A stretch of 64,000 nt of DNA from an uncultured Oscillospiraceae bacterium (GTDB lineage: Bacteria; Bacillota; Clostridia; Oscillospirales; Oscillospiraceae), in the NCBI GenBank assembly GCA_934589065.1, contig CAKTNN010000008.1, positions 9,689 through 73,688 of the forward strand. The letters are read 5' to 3'. Every line of letters starts with the position of its first letter. Position 1 is the stretch's first letter. Shown here piece by piece: positions 26,963 through 36,600 of this stretch. The position numbers and the translations under genes were made by a program. Below the pieces are notes generated by a model. The model saw only the letters and a program-made list of their open reading frames with translations, was not told the DNA's origin and ran no database searches.

Positions 26963-28345
26963 ATGAATAAGCTTGTTTCCGACAACACGAAACGCCTGCA
27001 GGCCTGCTTTTGGCTGTGTATGCTGTGCACCCTGTGCACCAATATCCACCTGATCGTGGGTATGAATCTGTATGAAAAAATCTGGTTTTACACCTCCGAC
27101 GTTCAGCTGGTCGCCACGCTGGTATTTCTCATTCTGGCAATTCGCCGTCCCATCAGCCGGATGGGTGGCTGGCATCTGGCCCTGGGCATCGGTCTGACCT
27201 GCTGGCTTTTGGTGACCCGGTATATGCACGCCCTATATGGCGAGCCCCCGGAAATCGTAGGCCTGATGATGAGCCGCTACCTGGTGCTGCTCCCCTTTGC
27301 CGAGCTCTGCGGGGATACGGAAACGTGCAGGGGGATCAAGGGCGCGGGCGTGCTCACCTGGATCGTATGCCTGTGGCTGGGATTTGTTTCCTTGCTTCTG
27401 ATTCTGAATCTGGTTCCCCAGGGGCTTTCGGAATCCGTCTACTGGTCCGGAGCCAGAATGAACGCCCTGTGGAATCCCATTATCTACGCGGTGATCCTCT
27501 TTATGGGCATTGCCCTGTGCGTAGCTGCCTGCTTCCTGGTGAAGAAGGACTGGCAGCGGGGGCTGCTGATTGCCGGGGCACTGGCCCAGCTGGCTCTTAT
27601 TTTCCTGACCCACTCCCGGGCCACCATCCTGATGATCTGCGCCTTTGCCATGGGAACCTTCCTCTTTACCGCCGGCGGCGGAAAAATGCGGAGGAATCTG
27701 CTGATTGCCGTGCTGGGCGTGTGCCTGGCAGGTGGCATTTACCTGGGCTCTGAGGCCCTTTATAAGGCCAACAACCAGCGCCTGATTCATGAAATCCAGT
27801 CCCAGCCCGATACGGAGCTGCTGACCAAGGAGGAGCTGGATCAGGGCCACCCGGATGTGGATATCTGGATCAACGAAGAGGGATACCTGACCGATGGCGT
27901 CAGCAATCAGGGCTCTCTTACGGAAGACATTGGCACGCTGAACGGACGGAAGAACACCTGGAGCAGAATCATTCAGGTATTCCGGGAAGACAGGGATCTG
28001 CGGCTCTTTGGCACCAGCCGGTTCCGGGATCGGATTTTGCCCAATATGGCCCATGCCCACAATTCCTGGCTGCAAATGATGGTGCAGCTGGGCATTCCGG
28101 GACTTCTGTTCTCCCTGGTGCTGACGGCGGAAATTCTCGTCGCCTGCGCCCGGGTGCTGCTGCGCTGCCGGGACAAGGCAAAAATCACCATGACCGTATG
28201 GGTGATTTGTATGCTGCCCATCGGCTTTATGGAGCCCTTCCTCTTTAATACCGCCCACGTCGGCGACCTGTTTATCCTGGTTTCCGGCTACCTTTGGAGC
28301 TGGGGCGGAAAGAAAAAAGAAACCCCTCAGGGGAATGCACTGTAG
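26963..28345 (+). CDS. O-antigen ligase/polymerase-like membrane protein
   Basis: 460 residues with about ten hydrophobic segments and one long extracytoplasmic loop (about 275-360). The loop ends in LPNMAHAHNSWLQMMVQLGIPG, a His/Asn motif found in the Wzy_C/O-antigen ligase superfamily. Such proteins join or polymerise envelope glycans outside the membrane. No other glycan genes are adjacent except the convergent deacetylase, whose 3' end overlaps by 19 bases. The exact polymer is unknown. Confidence 0.7.
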   Translation: MNKLVSDNTKRLQACFWLCMLCTLCTNIHLIVGMNLYEKIWFYTSDVQLVATLVFLILAIRRPISRMGGWHLALGIGLTCWLLVTRYMHALYGEPPEIVGLMMSRYLVLLPFAELCGDTETCRGIKGAGVLTWIVCLWLGFVSLLLILNLVPQGLSESVYWSGARMNALWNPIIYAVILFMGIALCVAACFLVKKDWQRGLLIAGALAQLALIFLTHSRATILMICAFAMGTFLFTAGGGKMRRNLLIAVLGVCLAGGIYLGSEALYKANNQRLIHEIQSQPDTELLTKEELDQGHPDVDIWINEEGYLTDGVSNQGSLTEDIGTLNGRKNTWSRIIQVFREDRDLRLFGTSRFRDRILPNMAHAHNSWLQMMVQLGIPGLLFSLVLTAEILVACARVLLRCRDKAKITMTVWVICMLPIGFMEPFLFNTAHVGDLFILVSGYLWSWGGKKKETPQGNAL

Positions 28346-28986
28346 ATTTCCCCCGGCTTTAGGTTTCTCCCCGCCGCCAGCTGGGAGACGGTGGCAAACC
28401 GGAAGCCTCTGGCGGTGAGCTCGTCCACAATTGCCAGGGCGGCGGACACGGAACTGGTGGACATATCGTGCATCAAAATGACATCCCCGCCCTTCACATC
28501 CTTTATGACCCTTCCCTTTACCACGGCGGCGTCGTGAATGGCCCAGTCCTTCGGGTCTACCGACCACTGGAGAATGGGCATCTGCTTTGCCTGGGCCACC
28601 TGCCGGACGGCAGCACTGCAGCAGCCGCCGGGCGGACGCAGAAACCGGACTCTGGTTCCCGGGGGCAGCAGCGCCAATGTGGCGGACACCTCCTCGGCAA
28701 TGTCCCTGCGGCTCATGGCCTCCATGGAGCTGTGGGAGAAGCCGTGACAGCCGATCTCGTGGCCCTCTGCGGCGATGCGCTGTGTAAGCTCCGGGTATTG
28801 CCGGATTCGGTAGCCGCACAAAAAGAAGGTGGCCTTCACCTGCCTTTTTTTCAGGCCGTCCAGCAGGGCCGTGGTAAACCGCCCGGAGGGCCCGTCGTCA
28901 AAGGTCAGGGCCACCGTTGGGGCCTGGGCGCTGACGGGCAGAACCAGTATGGAGAAAAGCGCAAGGAATGCAAGAAGCTTCTTCAT
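28327..28986 (-). CDS. Secreted polysaccharide deacetylase
   Basis: 219 residues. A signal peptide (1-22, ...LVLPVSAQA) precedes a NodB domain with all main motifs: TFDDGPS (catalytic and metal Asp), HGFSH (metal His pair), RPPGG, WSVDPKDW and ILMHD. It removes N- or O-acetyl groups from a cell-wall or surface polysaccharide. It is convergent with, and overlaps, the O-antigen-ligase-like gene. Confidence 0.92.
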   Translation of the reverse strand: MKKLLAFLALFSILVLPVSAQAPTVALTFDDGPSGRFTTALLDGLKKRQVKATFFLCGYRIRQYPELTQRIAAEGHEIGCHGFSHSSMEAMSRRDIAEEVSATLALLPPGTRVRFLRPPGGCCSAAVRQVAQAKQMPILQWSVDPKDWAIHDAAVVKGRVIKDVKGGDVILMHDMSTSSVSAALAIVDELTARGFRFATVSQLAAGRNLKPGEIYSAFP

Positions 28987-29020
28987 AAAATCACCTCGTT
29001 TGGAAATGATCCCGCCATTG

Positions 29021-29049
29021 TTGACGCAGGGCAGAAAATGGGGTATGAT
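29021..29049 (+). promoter_or_regulatory. Promoter of the rRNA methyltransferase gene
   Basis: TTGACG, 17-base spacer, TATGAT at 29044-29049, 24 bases before the ATG. Confidence 0.7.
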
Positions 29050-29073
29050 AAAGAAGTGAAAGGATGACTTGCC

Positions 29074-29871
29074 ATGGATTTACTTTGCCCCTTATGTGCC
29101 GAGCCCTTGATCCGGCAGGAAAAACGCTATTGCTGCAGTGCGGGCCACAGCTTTGATATTGCCCGGCAGGGGTATGTGAACCTGCTGCCTGTGCAGCAGA
29201 AGCACTCCGTTGACCCCGGGGATACCCGGGAGCAGGTGCTTTCCCGGCGGGCATTTTTGGATACCCAGACCTACACCCCCATTCTGGAGGCGGTGATTCA
29301 CCAGGCCCAAAAGTGGGGCGCCCAAGGAGAAATCCTGGATGTGGGCTGCGGCGAGGGCTACTACGGAGCCGGCCTGTCGAAAGCCCTGGGGCTGCCGCTG
29401 ACCGGAGTGGATATTTCCAAAGAGGCCGTGCGGTGCGCTGCCGCCCGGTACAAGGGCCCCACCTGGCTTTGCGCCACGGCGGCCCATCTGCCGGTAAAGC
29501 GTGAAAGCGTGGGCCTGCTTACCAGCCTTTTTGCCGTGACCATGGAGGAAGAATTCCTCCGGGTGCTGCAAAAAGGCGGCCTTTATATTCAGGTTTTGGC
29601 GGCGGAAGACCACCTGCTGGGGCTGAAACGCATCATTTATGACGAGCTGACCCACAAGCACAAGGATTCCACTCCCGTGCTTCCCGGCTTTACCCTGGTG
29701 GAAAGCCAGCGGGTTTCCTTTTCCTTTACCCTGGAAGGGGAGCAGATTCCCTGGCTGTTTTCCATGACGCCCCACGTATTCCGCATTGGGGCAGCCGGTG
29801 CAAAGAGACTGGCCCAAACTCAGGTGCTGCAGGATACGGCGAGCTGCGTAGTGAATGTTTACCGAAAGTAG
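29074..29871 (+). CDS. RlmA-type 23S rRNA (guanine-N1) methyltransferase
   Basis: 265 residues. It has an N-terminal zinc motif (CPLC near residue 5, CCSAGHSFD near 22) and the family stretch ARQGYVNLLPVQ. The SAM-binding motif LDVGCGEGYYG lies near residue 89. This matches RlmA(I)/TlrB, which methylate G745 or G748 of 23S rRNA. TlrB-type members give tylosin resistance, but the substrate cannot be decided from sequence alone. It is followed by prfA with a 78-base gap. Confidence 0.87.
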   Translation: MDLLCPLCAEPLIRQEKRYCCSAGHSFDIARQGYVNLLPVQQKHSVDPGDTREQVLSRRAFLDTQTYTPILEAVIHQAQKWGAQGEILDVGCGEGYYGAGLSKALGLPLTGVDISKEAVRCAAARYKGPTWLCATAAHLPVKRESVGLLTSLFAVTMEEEFLRVLQKGGLYIQVLAAEDHLLGLKRIIYDELTHKHKDSTPVLPGFTLVESQRVSFSFTLEGEQIPWLFSMTPHVFRIGAAGAKRLAQTQVLQDTASCVVNVYRK

Positions 29872-29949
29872 CATTCCCCGAATGCAAAGGAATATGCCGT
29901 CAAACAGTGCAGCAAATAATCAGATTTCATCTCCAAAGGAGTAGAGCGA

Positions 29950-31011
29950 ATGCTTTCTAAGCTTCAAGCCGTTGCAAACCGCTATGAAGAGCTGTGTGCC
30001 AAATCGGAGCAGCCGGATTTTTATAATGACCCCAAGCAGGCCGCCAAGCTCCTGCGGGAGAAAAATGAATTGGAGCCCATTGTAGAGGCCTTCCAGGCCT
30101 ACAACCGGGCAGAGCAGGAAATGGCGGATGCCCAGGAACTGATGGCAGACCCGGAAATGAAGGAGCTGTGCCAGCAGACCTATGGGGAGGCCAAGGAAGA
30201 GAAGGAGCGGCTGTACCGTCAGCTTCAGATCCTGCTGCTGCCCAAAGACCCCAATGACGAAAAAAACGTGATTGTGGAAATTCGCGGCGGCGTTGGCGGG
30301 GAGGAAAGCGCTCTGTTTGCCCACAGCCTGTTCCGGATGTACTCCATGTACGCCGCCTCCAAGGGCTGGAGCGTGGAGCTGATGAACTACAACGAAACGG
30401 AGCTGGGAGGCGTAAAGGAAGCCGATTTTGTTATGAGCGGACGGGGGGCGTACTCCCGGATGAAATACGAAAGCGGCGTGCACCGGGTGCAGCGCGTGCC
30501 GGAGACGGAATCCGGCGGTCGGGTGCACACCTCCACCGCAACCGTTGCGGTGCTGCCGGAAATGGAAGAGGTAGACGTGCAGCTGAACCCGGCGGATATC
30601 GAAATGCAGGTCTACCGGGCCTCCGGCGCCGGCGGTCAGCACGTCAATAAAACCAGCTCCGCCGTTCGGCTGATTCACAAGCCCTCGGGCATTGTGGTGG
30701 CCTGCCAGGAAGAGCGCAGTCAGGTGCAGAACCGGGAGAAATGTATGCGGATGCTGGCCTCCAAGCTTTACGAGCAGGAGCAGGAGCGGCTGAGCAGCCA
30801 GGTGACGGGTATGCGCCGCAGCCAGGTGGGGACGGGTATGCGCAATGAGCGCATCCGCACCTACAATTTTCCTCAGGGCCGGGTGACGGATCACCGCATC
30901 GGCCTGACCCTCTACAAAATCGATGCCATTATGGATGGGGATTTGGACGAGATCATCGATGCCCTGGCAACCGCCGACCAGGCGGAAAAGCTGAAAATGG
31001 CAAAGGAATAA
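29950..31011 (+). CDS. prfA: Peptide chain release factor 1
   Basis: 353 residues. It carries the catalytic GAGGQHVNKTSSAVRL (GGQ near residue 230) and the stop-codon-recognition tripeptide P-x-T in RVPETESGGRVHTST, which marks RF1 (UAA/UAG) rather than RF2. AAAGGAG lies upstream of the ATG. It begins a cluster with tsaE and tsaB (15-base gap). Confidence 0.96.
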   Translation: MLSKLQAVANRYEELCAKSEQPDFYNDPKQAAKLLREKNELEPIVEAFQAYNRAEQEMADAQELMADPEMKELCQQTYGEAKEEKERLYRQLQILLLPKDPNDEKNVIVEIRGGVGGEESALFAHSLFRMYSMYAASKGWSVELMNYNETELGGVKEADFVMSGRGAYSRMKYESGVHRVQRVPETESGGRVHTSTATVAVLPEMEEVDVQLNPADIEMQVYRASGAGGQHVNKTSSAVRLIHKPSGIVVACQEERSQVQNREKCMRMLASKLYEQEQERLSSQVTGMRRSQVGTGMRNERIRTYNFPQGRVTDHRIGLTLYKIDAIMDGDLDEIIDALATADQAEKLKMAKE

Positions 31012-31025
31012 AGAGGTATAATACT

Positions 31026-31463
31026 ATGGAGTTTATCACCCATTCCCCGGAGGAAACGGAAGCCATCGGGGAAAGGCTGGCAGAAAAATTGCATCCCGGC
31101 ACGGTGCTTGCCTACCGGGGCGACCTGGGGGCGGGGAAAACCGCCTTTACCAGAGGCCTTTGCCGGGGCCTGGGCTGCCGGGAAACCGTCACCAGCCCCA
31201 CCTATACCATTGTCAATGAATATCTGGGGGGACGGCTTCCCCTGTTCCATTTTGATATGTACCGCCTTGCTTCCGATGATGACCTGTGGGATATCGGCTG
31301 GGAGGACTACCTGGATCGCCAGGGGGTATGCGCCGTGGAATGGAGCGAAAATGTGCCGGAAGCCATGGCAGGAGCGCTGACTGTCAGCATCGAAAAGCTG
31401 GGGGATACCACCCGGCGCATTACCGTGGATGGAGGAAACGAATATGCGGATCTTAGCCTTTGA
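31026..31463 (+). CDS. tsaE: tRNA threonylcarbamoyladenosine ATPase TsaE
   Basis: 145 residues. P-loop GDLGAGKTAFTRGL near residue 34, then the family's TSPTYTIVNEY and HFDMYRL motifs. It supports t6A37 tRNA modification with TsaB and TsaD. Its 3' end overlaps tsaB by 20 bases, indicating coupling. Confidence 0.94.
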   Translation: MEFITHSPEETEAIGERLAEKLHPGTVLAYRGDLGAGKTAFTRGLCRGLGCRETVTSPTYTIVNEYLGGRLPLFHFDMYRLASDDDLWDIGWEDYLDRQGVCAVEWSENVPEAMAGALTVSIEKLGDTTRRITVDGGNEYADLSL

Positions 31464-32154
31464 AACCTCTGCCAAGGCGGCGTCGGTTGCCCTGGTGGAG
31501 GATGGGCGTCTTCTGGCGGAAAGCTACCAGAATACCGGCCTTACCCACAGCCAGACCCTGATGGTCATGACCCAGGATATGCTGAGCACCCTGGCCCTGA
31601 CCCCCGGGGATGTAGATGTGGTCGCCGTGGCAGCCGGCCCCGGCTCCTTTACCGGGGTGCGCATCGGCGTGGCTGCCGCCAAGGGCTTCGCCTGGGGGCG
31701 GGAGCTTCCTTGCTGCGCCGTCAGCACTCTGGCGGCAATGGCAGTGGGCCTTGGGGTGTATCAGGGCTATGTCTGCCCGGTGATGGATGCCCGGAGAAGC
31801 CAGGTTTACAATGCCCTATTCCATGTTTCTGGTGGAAATTTCCAAAGGCTGCATCCTGACCGGGCTATTTCCCTGGAGGAATTGGGCGAAGAATTAAAAA
31901 ATTTGGAAGAACCCATTTTTCTTGTTGGAGATGGGAGCATTCTGTGCTATAATACACTATTGGAAAACGTGCCGGGTCTGGTTCTTCCCCCGGAGCACCG
32001 GATGCATCAGCGTGCCGCCGGTGTGGCGCTGGAGGGCTGGCGCATGGTTCAGGAGGGCAAAACCTGCTCCGGTCAGGAGCTGGAGCCCAACTACCTGCGG
32101 CTGAGTCAGGCAGAGCGGGAGCGGCTGGAACGGCAGAAAAACGGGCAGGCATAA
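31444..32154 (+). CDS. tsaB: tRNA threonylcarbamoyladenosine protein TsaB
   Basis: 236 residues starting MRILAFETSAKAASVAL, chosen over an upstream in-frame codon because GGAGGAAACGAAT precedes 31444. It has the ASKHA-type AAGPGSFTGVRIGVAAAKG motif. It is the dimer partner of TsaD in the t6A complex. No rimI or tsaD follows here. Confidence 0.93.
   Translation: MRILAFETSAKAASVALVEDGRLLAESYQNTGLTHSQTLMVMTQDMLSTLALTPGDVDVVAVAAGPGSFTGVRIGVAAAKGFAWGRELPCCAVSTLAAMAVGLGVYQGYVCPVMDARRSQVYNALFHVSGGNFQRLHPDRAISLEELGEELKNLEEPIFLVGDGSILCYNTLLENVPGLVLPPEHRMHQRAAGVALEGWRMVQEGKTCSGQELEPNYLRLSQAERERLERQKNGQA
31925..31953 (+). promoter_or_regulatory. Possible internal promoter for upp
   Basis: TTGGAG, 17-base spacer, TATAAT at 31948-31953, inside tsaB and about 235 bases before upp. 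It sits in a locally AT-rich patch. Confidence 0.4.
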
Positions 32155-32189
32155 AACTGCTCCACAGATAAAAAAGGAGTCTAAAGGTT

Positions 32190-32819
32190 ATGGCAGAAGT
32201 ACATGTATTGGATCATCCCCTCATTCAGCACAAGCTGGCAATCCTGCGCAGCAAGGATACCCCCGTTAAGGAATTCCGGGAATTGATCGGCGAGATTTCC
32301 GGCCTGATGTGCTACGAGGCAACCCGGAAGCTGCCCCTGAAGGAAGTGGAAGTGGAAACCCCTGTGGCTGCTGCAAAGTGCCGCATGCTCTCCGGCAAGA
32401 AGCTGGCAATCGTCCCCGTTCTCCGGGCCGGCCTGGGCATGGTTGACCAGATGGTTGCCCTGATCCCCTCTGCCAAAATCGGTCACATCGGCCTGTACCG
32501 GGATCCCGAGACCCACAAGCCCGTGGAATACTACTGCAAGCTGCCCGAAGACATCGCCAACCGGCAGGTATTTGTGGTGGATCCCATGCTGGCTACCGGC
32601 GGCAGCGCCGTTGCTGCCATCGACTTTTTGAAGGAGCACGGCTGCAAGAACATCATTATGATGAACATCATCGGCGCTCCCGAGGGCGTAGCTGCCGTGC
32701 AGAAGGCCCACCCCGATGTAGAGATCTACCTGGCTGCTCTGGATGAAAAGCTCAACGAGCACGCCTACATCGTGCCCGGCCTGGGCGATGCCGGTGACCG
32801 GATCTTCGGTACCAAATAA
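32190..32819 (+). CDS. upp: Uracil phosphoribosyltransferase
   Basis: 209 residues, standard length. The PRPP-binding motif is [18 protein letters not shown] (near residue 128), and the uracil-site C-terminus is [20 protein letters not shown] is also present. It salvages uracil to UMP. AAAAGGAG precedes the ATG. A terminator follows directly. Confidence 0.97.
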   Translation: MAEVHVLDHPLIQHKLAILRSKDTPVKEFRELIGEISGLMCYEATRKLPLKEVEVETPVAAAKCRMLSGKKLAIVPVLRAGLGMVDQMVALIPSAKIGHIGLYRDPETHKPVEYYCKLPEDIANRQVFVVDPMLATGGSAVAAIDFLKEHGCKNIIMMNIIGAPEGVAAVQKAHPDVEIYLAALDEKLNEHAYIVPGLGDAGDRIFGTK

Positions 32820-32831
32820 TTCTTTGATGGC

Positions 32832-32866
32832 AATGGGGGCTGTCTCGCAGCAGCCCCCATTTATTT
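32832..32866 (+). terminator. Terminator of upp
   Basis: AATGGGGGCTG and CAGCCCCCATT form a perfect 11-bp stem with an 8-base loop, followed by TATTTCATTT. Confidence 0.75.
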
Positions 32867-32886
32867 CATTTGAGAAGGAGAATACG

Positions 32887-33315
32887 ATGAAACAGTTTGC
32901 TGCAGTTCTCCCGGCCCTCCTATTATATTGGCTGGTTACCGCCATTGGCCTGTGGCGCGTTTTTGCCAAGGCAGACCGCCCCGGCTGGTGGGGACTCATT
33001 CCCCTGGTGCGGCTGTACGGACTCTATGCCATTGCCTGGGAAACCAAAATTTTCTGGTATCAGATGATCCTGATTGCCGCGGTCATGACGGTGCTGGGCG
33101 TAAAGATGGATATGGCCTCCACTTATGCCATGCTCATGAGTCTGGCGGCAGGGGTGATGGCGATGATCCTCCCCTTCCGGCTGGCAAAAACCTTTGACAA
33201 GGATGTGTTCTTTGGCATCGGCCTGCTGCTTTTGGGCCCCATCTTTCTTCTGATTCTGGGCTTTGACGGCTCAAAGCCCCTGGAAAGCACCGGCTCCGGC
33301 AGACGCCTGGGATAA
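32887..33315 (+). CDS. DUF5684-type small membrane protein
   Basis: 142 residues from the ATG at 32887 after GAAGGAGAATACG. About four hydrophobic segments. The early ADRPGWWGLIPLVRLYGLYAI stretch is typical of DUF5684 (signal-peptidase-associated small membrane proteins). Function unknown. The frame extends upstream through the upp terminator but without a ribosome site. Confidence 0.7.
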   Translation: MKQFAAVLPALLLYWLVTAIGLWRVFAKADRPGWWGLIPLVRLYGLYAIAWETKIFWYQMILIAAVMTVLGVKMDMASTYAMLMSLAAGVMAMILPFRLAKTFDKDVFFGIGLLLLGPIFLLILGFDGSKPLESTGSGRRLG

Positions 33316-33600
33316 GCGCTTCGCGCCCCCTCTCCACACAGGGGGGACTTGCAATCCCTCAGTCAGCCTGGCATTTGACAGCTCCCTTTACACAAGGGAG
33401 CCACTACAGTACCATTCAACCAAAGTGATACCACGTCCGAGATTGCCACACCAGTGACATCGGTCACTACTCGCGCTAAGAGCCGCCTTTGGCGGTTGCG
33501 CTCTGTACACGCCTGCGGGCGTAGTGGTTCGCAATGACAGCTTTTTTGAGGGATCGTACCCAAGGGCAATCCCCCGGACGGTTAGACCGCCATAGAATTT
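33316..33600. repeat. Cluster of nested palindromic repeats
   Basis: Gene-free. It contains a decayed CTCCACACAGGGGGGACTTG unit (about 33330) and a TACACAAGGGAGCC piece. Near 33448-33540 the short GATTGCCACACCAGTG...GGTTCGCAATGAC unit has been split by the long unit ACTACTCGCGCTAAGAGCCGCC-TTT-GGCGGTTGCGC, ending in CCTGCGGGCGTAGTGG. This shows one repeat class inserted within another. Confidence 0.75.
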
Positions 33601-33602
33601 CA

Positions 33603-33647
33603 GCGCGCCGGGTTTTCAGATCTTTACGGTCTGGAAACCCGGCGCGC
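33603..33647 (-). terminator. Strong hairpin after the hybrid kinase gene
   Basis: GCGCGCCGGGTTT and AAACCCGGCGCGC form a 13-bp stem, extended by TCAGA/TCTGG pairing, around a short TTTACG-containing loop. It lies 24 bases past the kinase stop. There is no clear T-run on the minus strand, so termination is inferred. Confidence 0.55.
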
Positions 33648-33670
33648 CGTGTTATGCAAGTATTTCTGTT

Positions 33671-36600
33671 TTACTCCAGCATTCGGGAGAGCACCTCTGC
33701 CAGCTTGTCCGGCTCTACGGGCTTGGACAGGTGGGCATTCATGCCGCTGGCAAGGGAGCGCTTGATATCCTCGTCAAAGGCGTTGGCGCTGACTGCCACA
33801 ATGGGGATGTTTTTGCTGTCTTCCTTCCCCATTGTCCGGATCTGGTGGGTGGCCTCCAGGCCGTTGAGCCGGGGCATCATCACATCCATAAGGATCAGCT
33901 GATAGGTTCCTGCCGGGGAATCCCGGAAGAGATCCACGGCCTCCTGACCGTCTCTGGCCTCCGTTACCCGGCAGCCCAGATCTTCCAGGAAGAAGTGGAG
34001 AATTTCCATATTCAGCTCATTATCCTCGGCAACCAGGATGTGCGCCCCTGCAAAATCGGTGCGTACCACCTGGGGCCGTTCCTGAGTCTGCCGGTCGGCA
34101 GCCGATGCCAGGGGCAGGGTAAAATAGAAGAAGCTGCCATTGCCCACGTCGCTTTCCAGCTGGATGGAGGAGCCCATCAGATGCACCAGACGGTTGCTGA
34201 TGGCAAGGCCCAGGCCGGTGCCCTGCTGCCGCACGGGGCTGTTTTCCAGCTGCTCGAAATTCTGGAAGATTCGGGCGTGATCCTCCTGGCTGATGCCAAC
34301 GCCCTGGTCTTTTACGCCAAAGAACACCTGACTCTCTCCCTCGGGACTGTGTTCCTCCCGGACGGTGAGGGTCACGGTGGTGTCCGTGGGCGAATACTTA
34401 ACGGCATTGCCCAAAAGATTAATGAGCACCTGGTTGATCCGCAGGGCGTCCCCACAGAACCAGTCATGCTCCAGGGTGACATTTACCTGGAACTGCTGGT
34501 GCTTTTCCGTGAATTTGGCGTCCAGCACCGGGTGCAGGTCGTTAATCAGCTGGCGCAGGTTAAAGTCTTTCCTGACGATGTTCATTTTGCCGCTTTCAAT
34601 CTTGGACATATCCAGAATATCATTCAGCAGCCCCAGCAGATAGTGGGAAGAGGACTGCACCTTCCGCAGGCAATCCAGCCGCTCCTCCTCCGTCTGATCC
34701 TCTCGCAGGGCAATTTCCGTCATGCCGATAATGCCGTTCATGGGGGTGCGGATTTCGTGGGACATCCGGGCCAGGAAATCGGACTTTGCCTGGGCGGACT
34801 GGTCGTGGCGATCCAGATTGATGCGGTTCTGGACAATGGCGCCCAGCTCCCACAACAGGTTGCAGTCCGCCTCACTGCCGGTAACGGCATCGGGAAGACC
34901 CACCAGGAAAATGGAACCGGAGTAGCGCCCGTTGTCCGCCATGGGGATGCTCACGCCCTTTGTGCCCCTGGGCATCAGGGGAATGCAGCCCAGGGTCTCA
35001 TCCATGCTTTGCAGGGCACTGCGCTGCAAGGCATCCATAAGAATACGGTGATCCTTTTCCGTGCAGTGGAAAATGGTCTGGGGGATATCCAGAGGCTTCC
35101 AGCAGTATTCCACGGTGCTGGACAGGTATTCCTCCTGGAAGAAGGTGACAATCAGATTGGTCAGGCCGTACTTTTGAGAAAGCTTCCGGGCCAGCAGATC
35201 GTTGGCGGCCTCCAGGCTCACACTGCGGTCATACAGGTTAAGGGCCAGGGAGGCAAGGCCCATCTGACCGGCGTAGCCCAGGGAGACGATTTCCCCAAAG
35301 GGCTTTCCGGTGGCGGGGACAGTCTGGTTTTCCCAGCGCAGGAAGGGCAGCCCCTGACGTTTTGCCCCTTCCAGGGCGGAGGCGGCCTGCTTCACCAGGC
35401 TGCGGGTGGAAAGTCCCGGCTGACCGGTGGCAGAGCCCACCCGGAAGCCAAGGCTCAGCACATTTTCCCGCACCAGGGCGGCGAAGCGTTTGCGCAGCTG
35501 CTCCAAGGGCCAGCGGATTTCCGGGGGCGTTGCACCGGGCATCCACACCAGGAATTCATCGGAGCCTGCCCGAATGAGAATGGTGTCCTCCCGGCTCGGG
35601 CCCTGAAACAGTTCCCGCAAATCCCGGGCGAACTCTTCCAGAATTACGTCACCGAAGGTCAGACCGTAGCTCTGGGTCAGGCTGCCAAAACGGTTTAAGT
35701 CCAGCAGCAGAATCTCTCCCTGGGGCTTTTGCTGCCGGGCCTGGTTCAGCGTCTCTACACCCTGGCGCAGCCGGTGCAGACCGGTGACGGGATCCCGCCC
35801 CTGCTTCTGCTCCTGTTCCTGCTCCCGCAGCTTGCTTTCCGTGATGTTCCGCAGGAAGCCCACCACCCGGCGCTGACCGGTTTGGGCATCCACCACGGCA
35901 ACGCCCTGGATGGCGTACCAGGTTCCGTCCCCTTCCGGGTGACTGAGCACTTCAACCCGGATAGAGCCGGATTCCAGGGAGATGACATCCGCGATTTTCT
36001 TTTGATCGGCAGGGGAGAAATAGGGGTGAATGCATTTACTCCATACGTCCTCCAAACCCCATACGCCGCTGTTTTCCTTGCTGTTGACCACTTCGATGGT
36101 GCGGTTCTGCTCCCGATAGGTGAAAAACACATCGCTGGAGCTTTCCACAGCCACCCGGTAGCGTTCCTTTTCCTCGTTAAGCTGAGCCTCTGTGCGCAGC
36201 TCGCTTTCCGTCAGGTTCTCTACCACCTGATGCAGCTCGTCGATTTCCAGAATTTTCGAGGGGCGGAAAGCCCGCAATCCCTCGACTCCGCCCCGAATGC
36301 TGTCCATCAACTGATAGACGGGGCGGGAAATGTGCCGCACCACGAAAATCATGACCACAACGCCGATCAGAGCGCACAGAACCATGATCAGCAGAATGTT
36401 CCGGTACAGCTGATTTCCCAGGGCAAAAACGGAATCCTCCGTAACAAAGCCGCAGAGTATCCAGTCCTTGCTTTCGTAGGGCACATTGCTGCCGTATAGA
36501 TTCAAAGGGGAGGTGACACAGTAAATTTTCTGACTGCCGATTTTGCTTCCGGGCACCAGTTTCAGCTTGCTGTAGCCGGTACCCGTCAGGACAAAGCGTC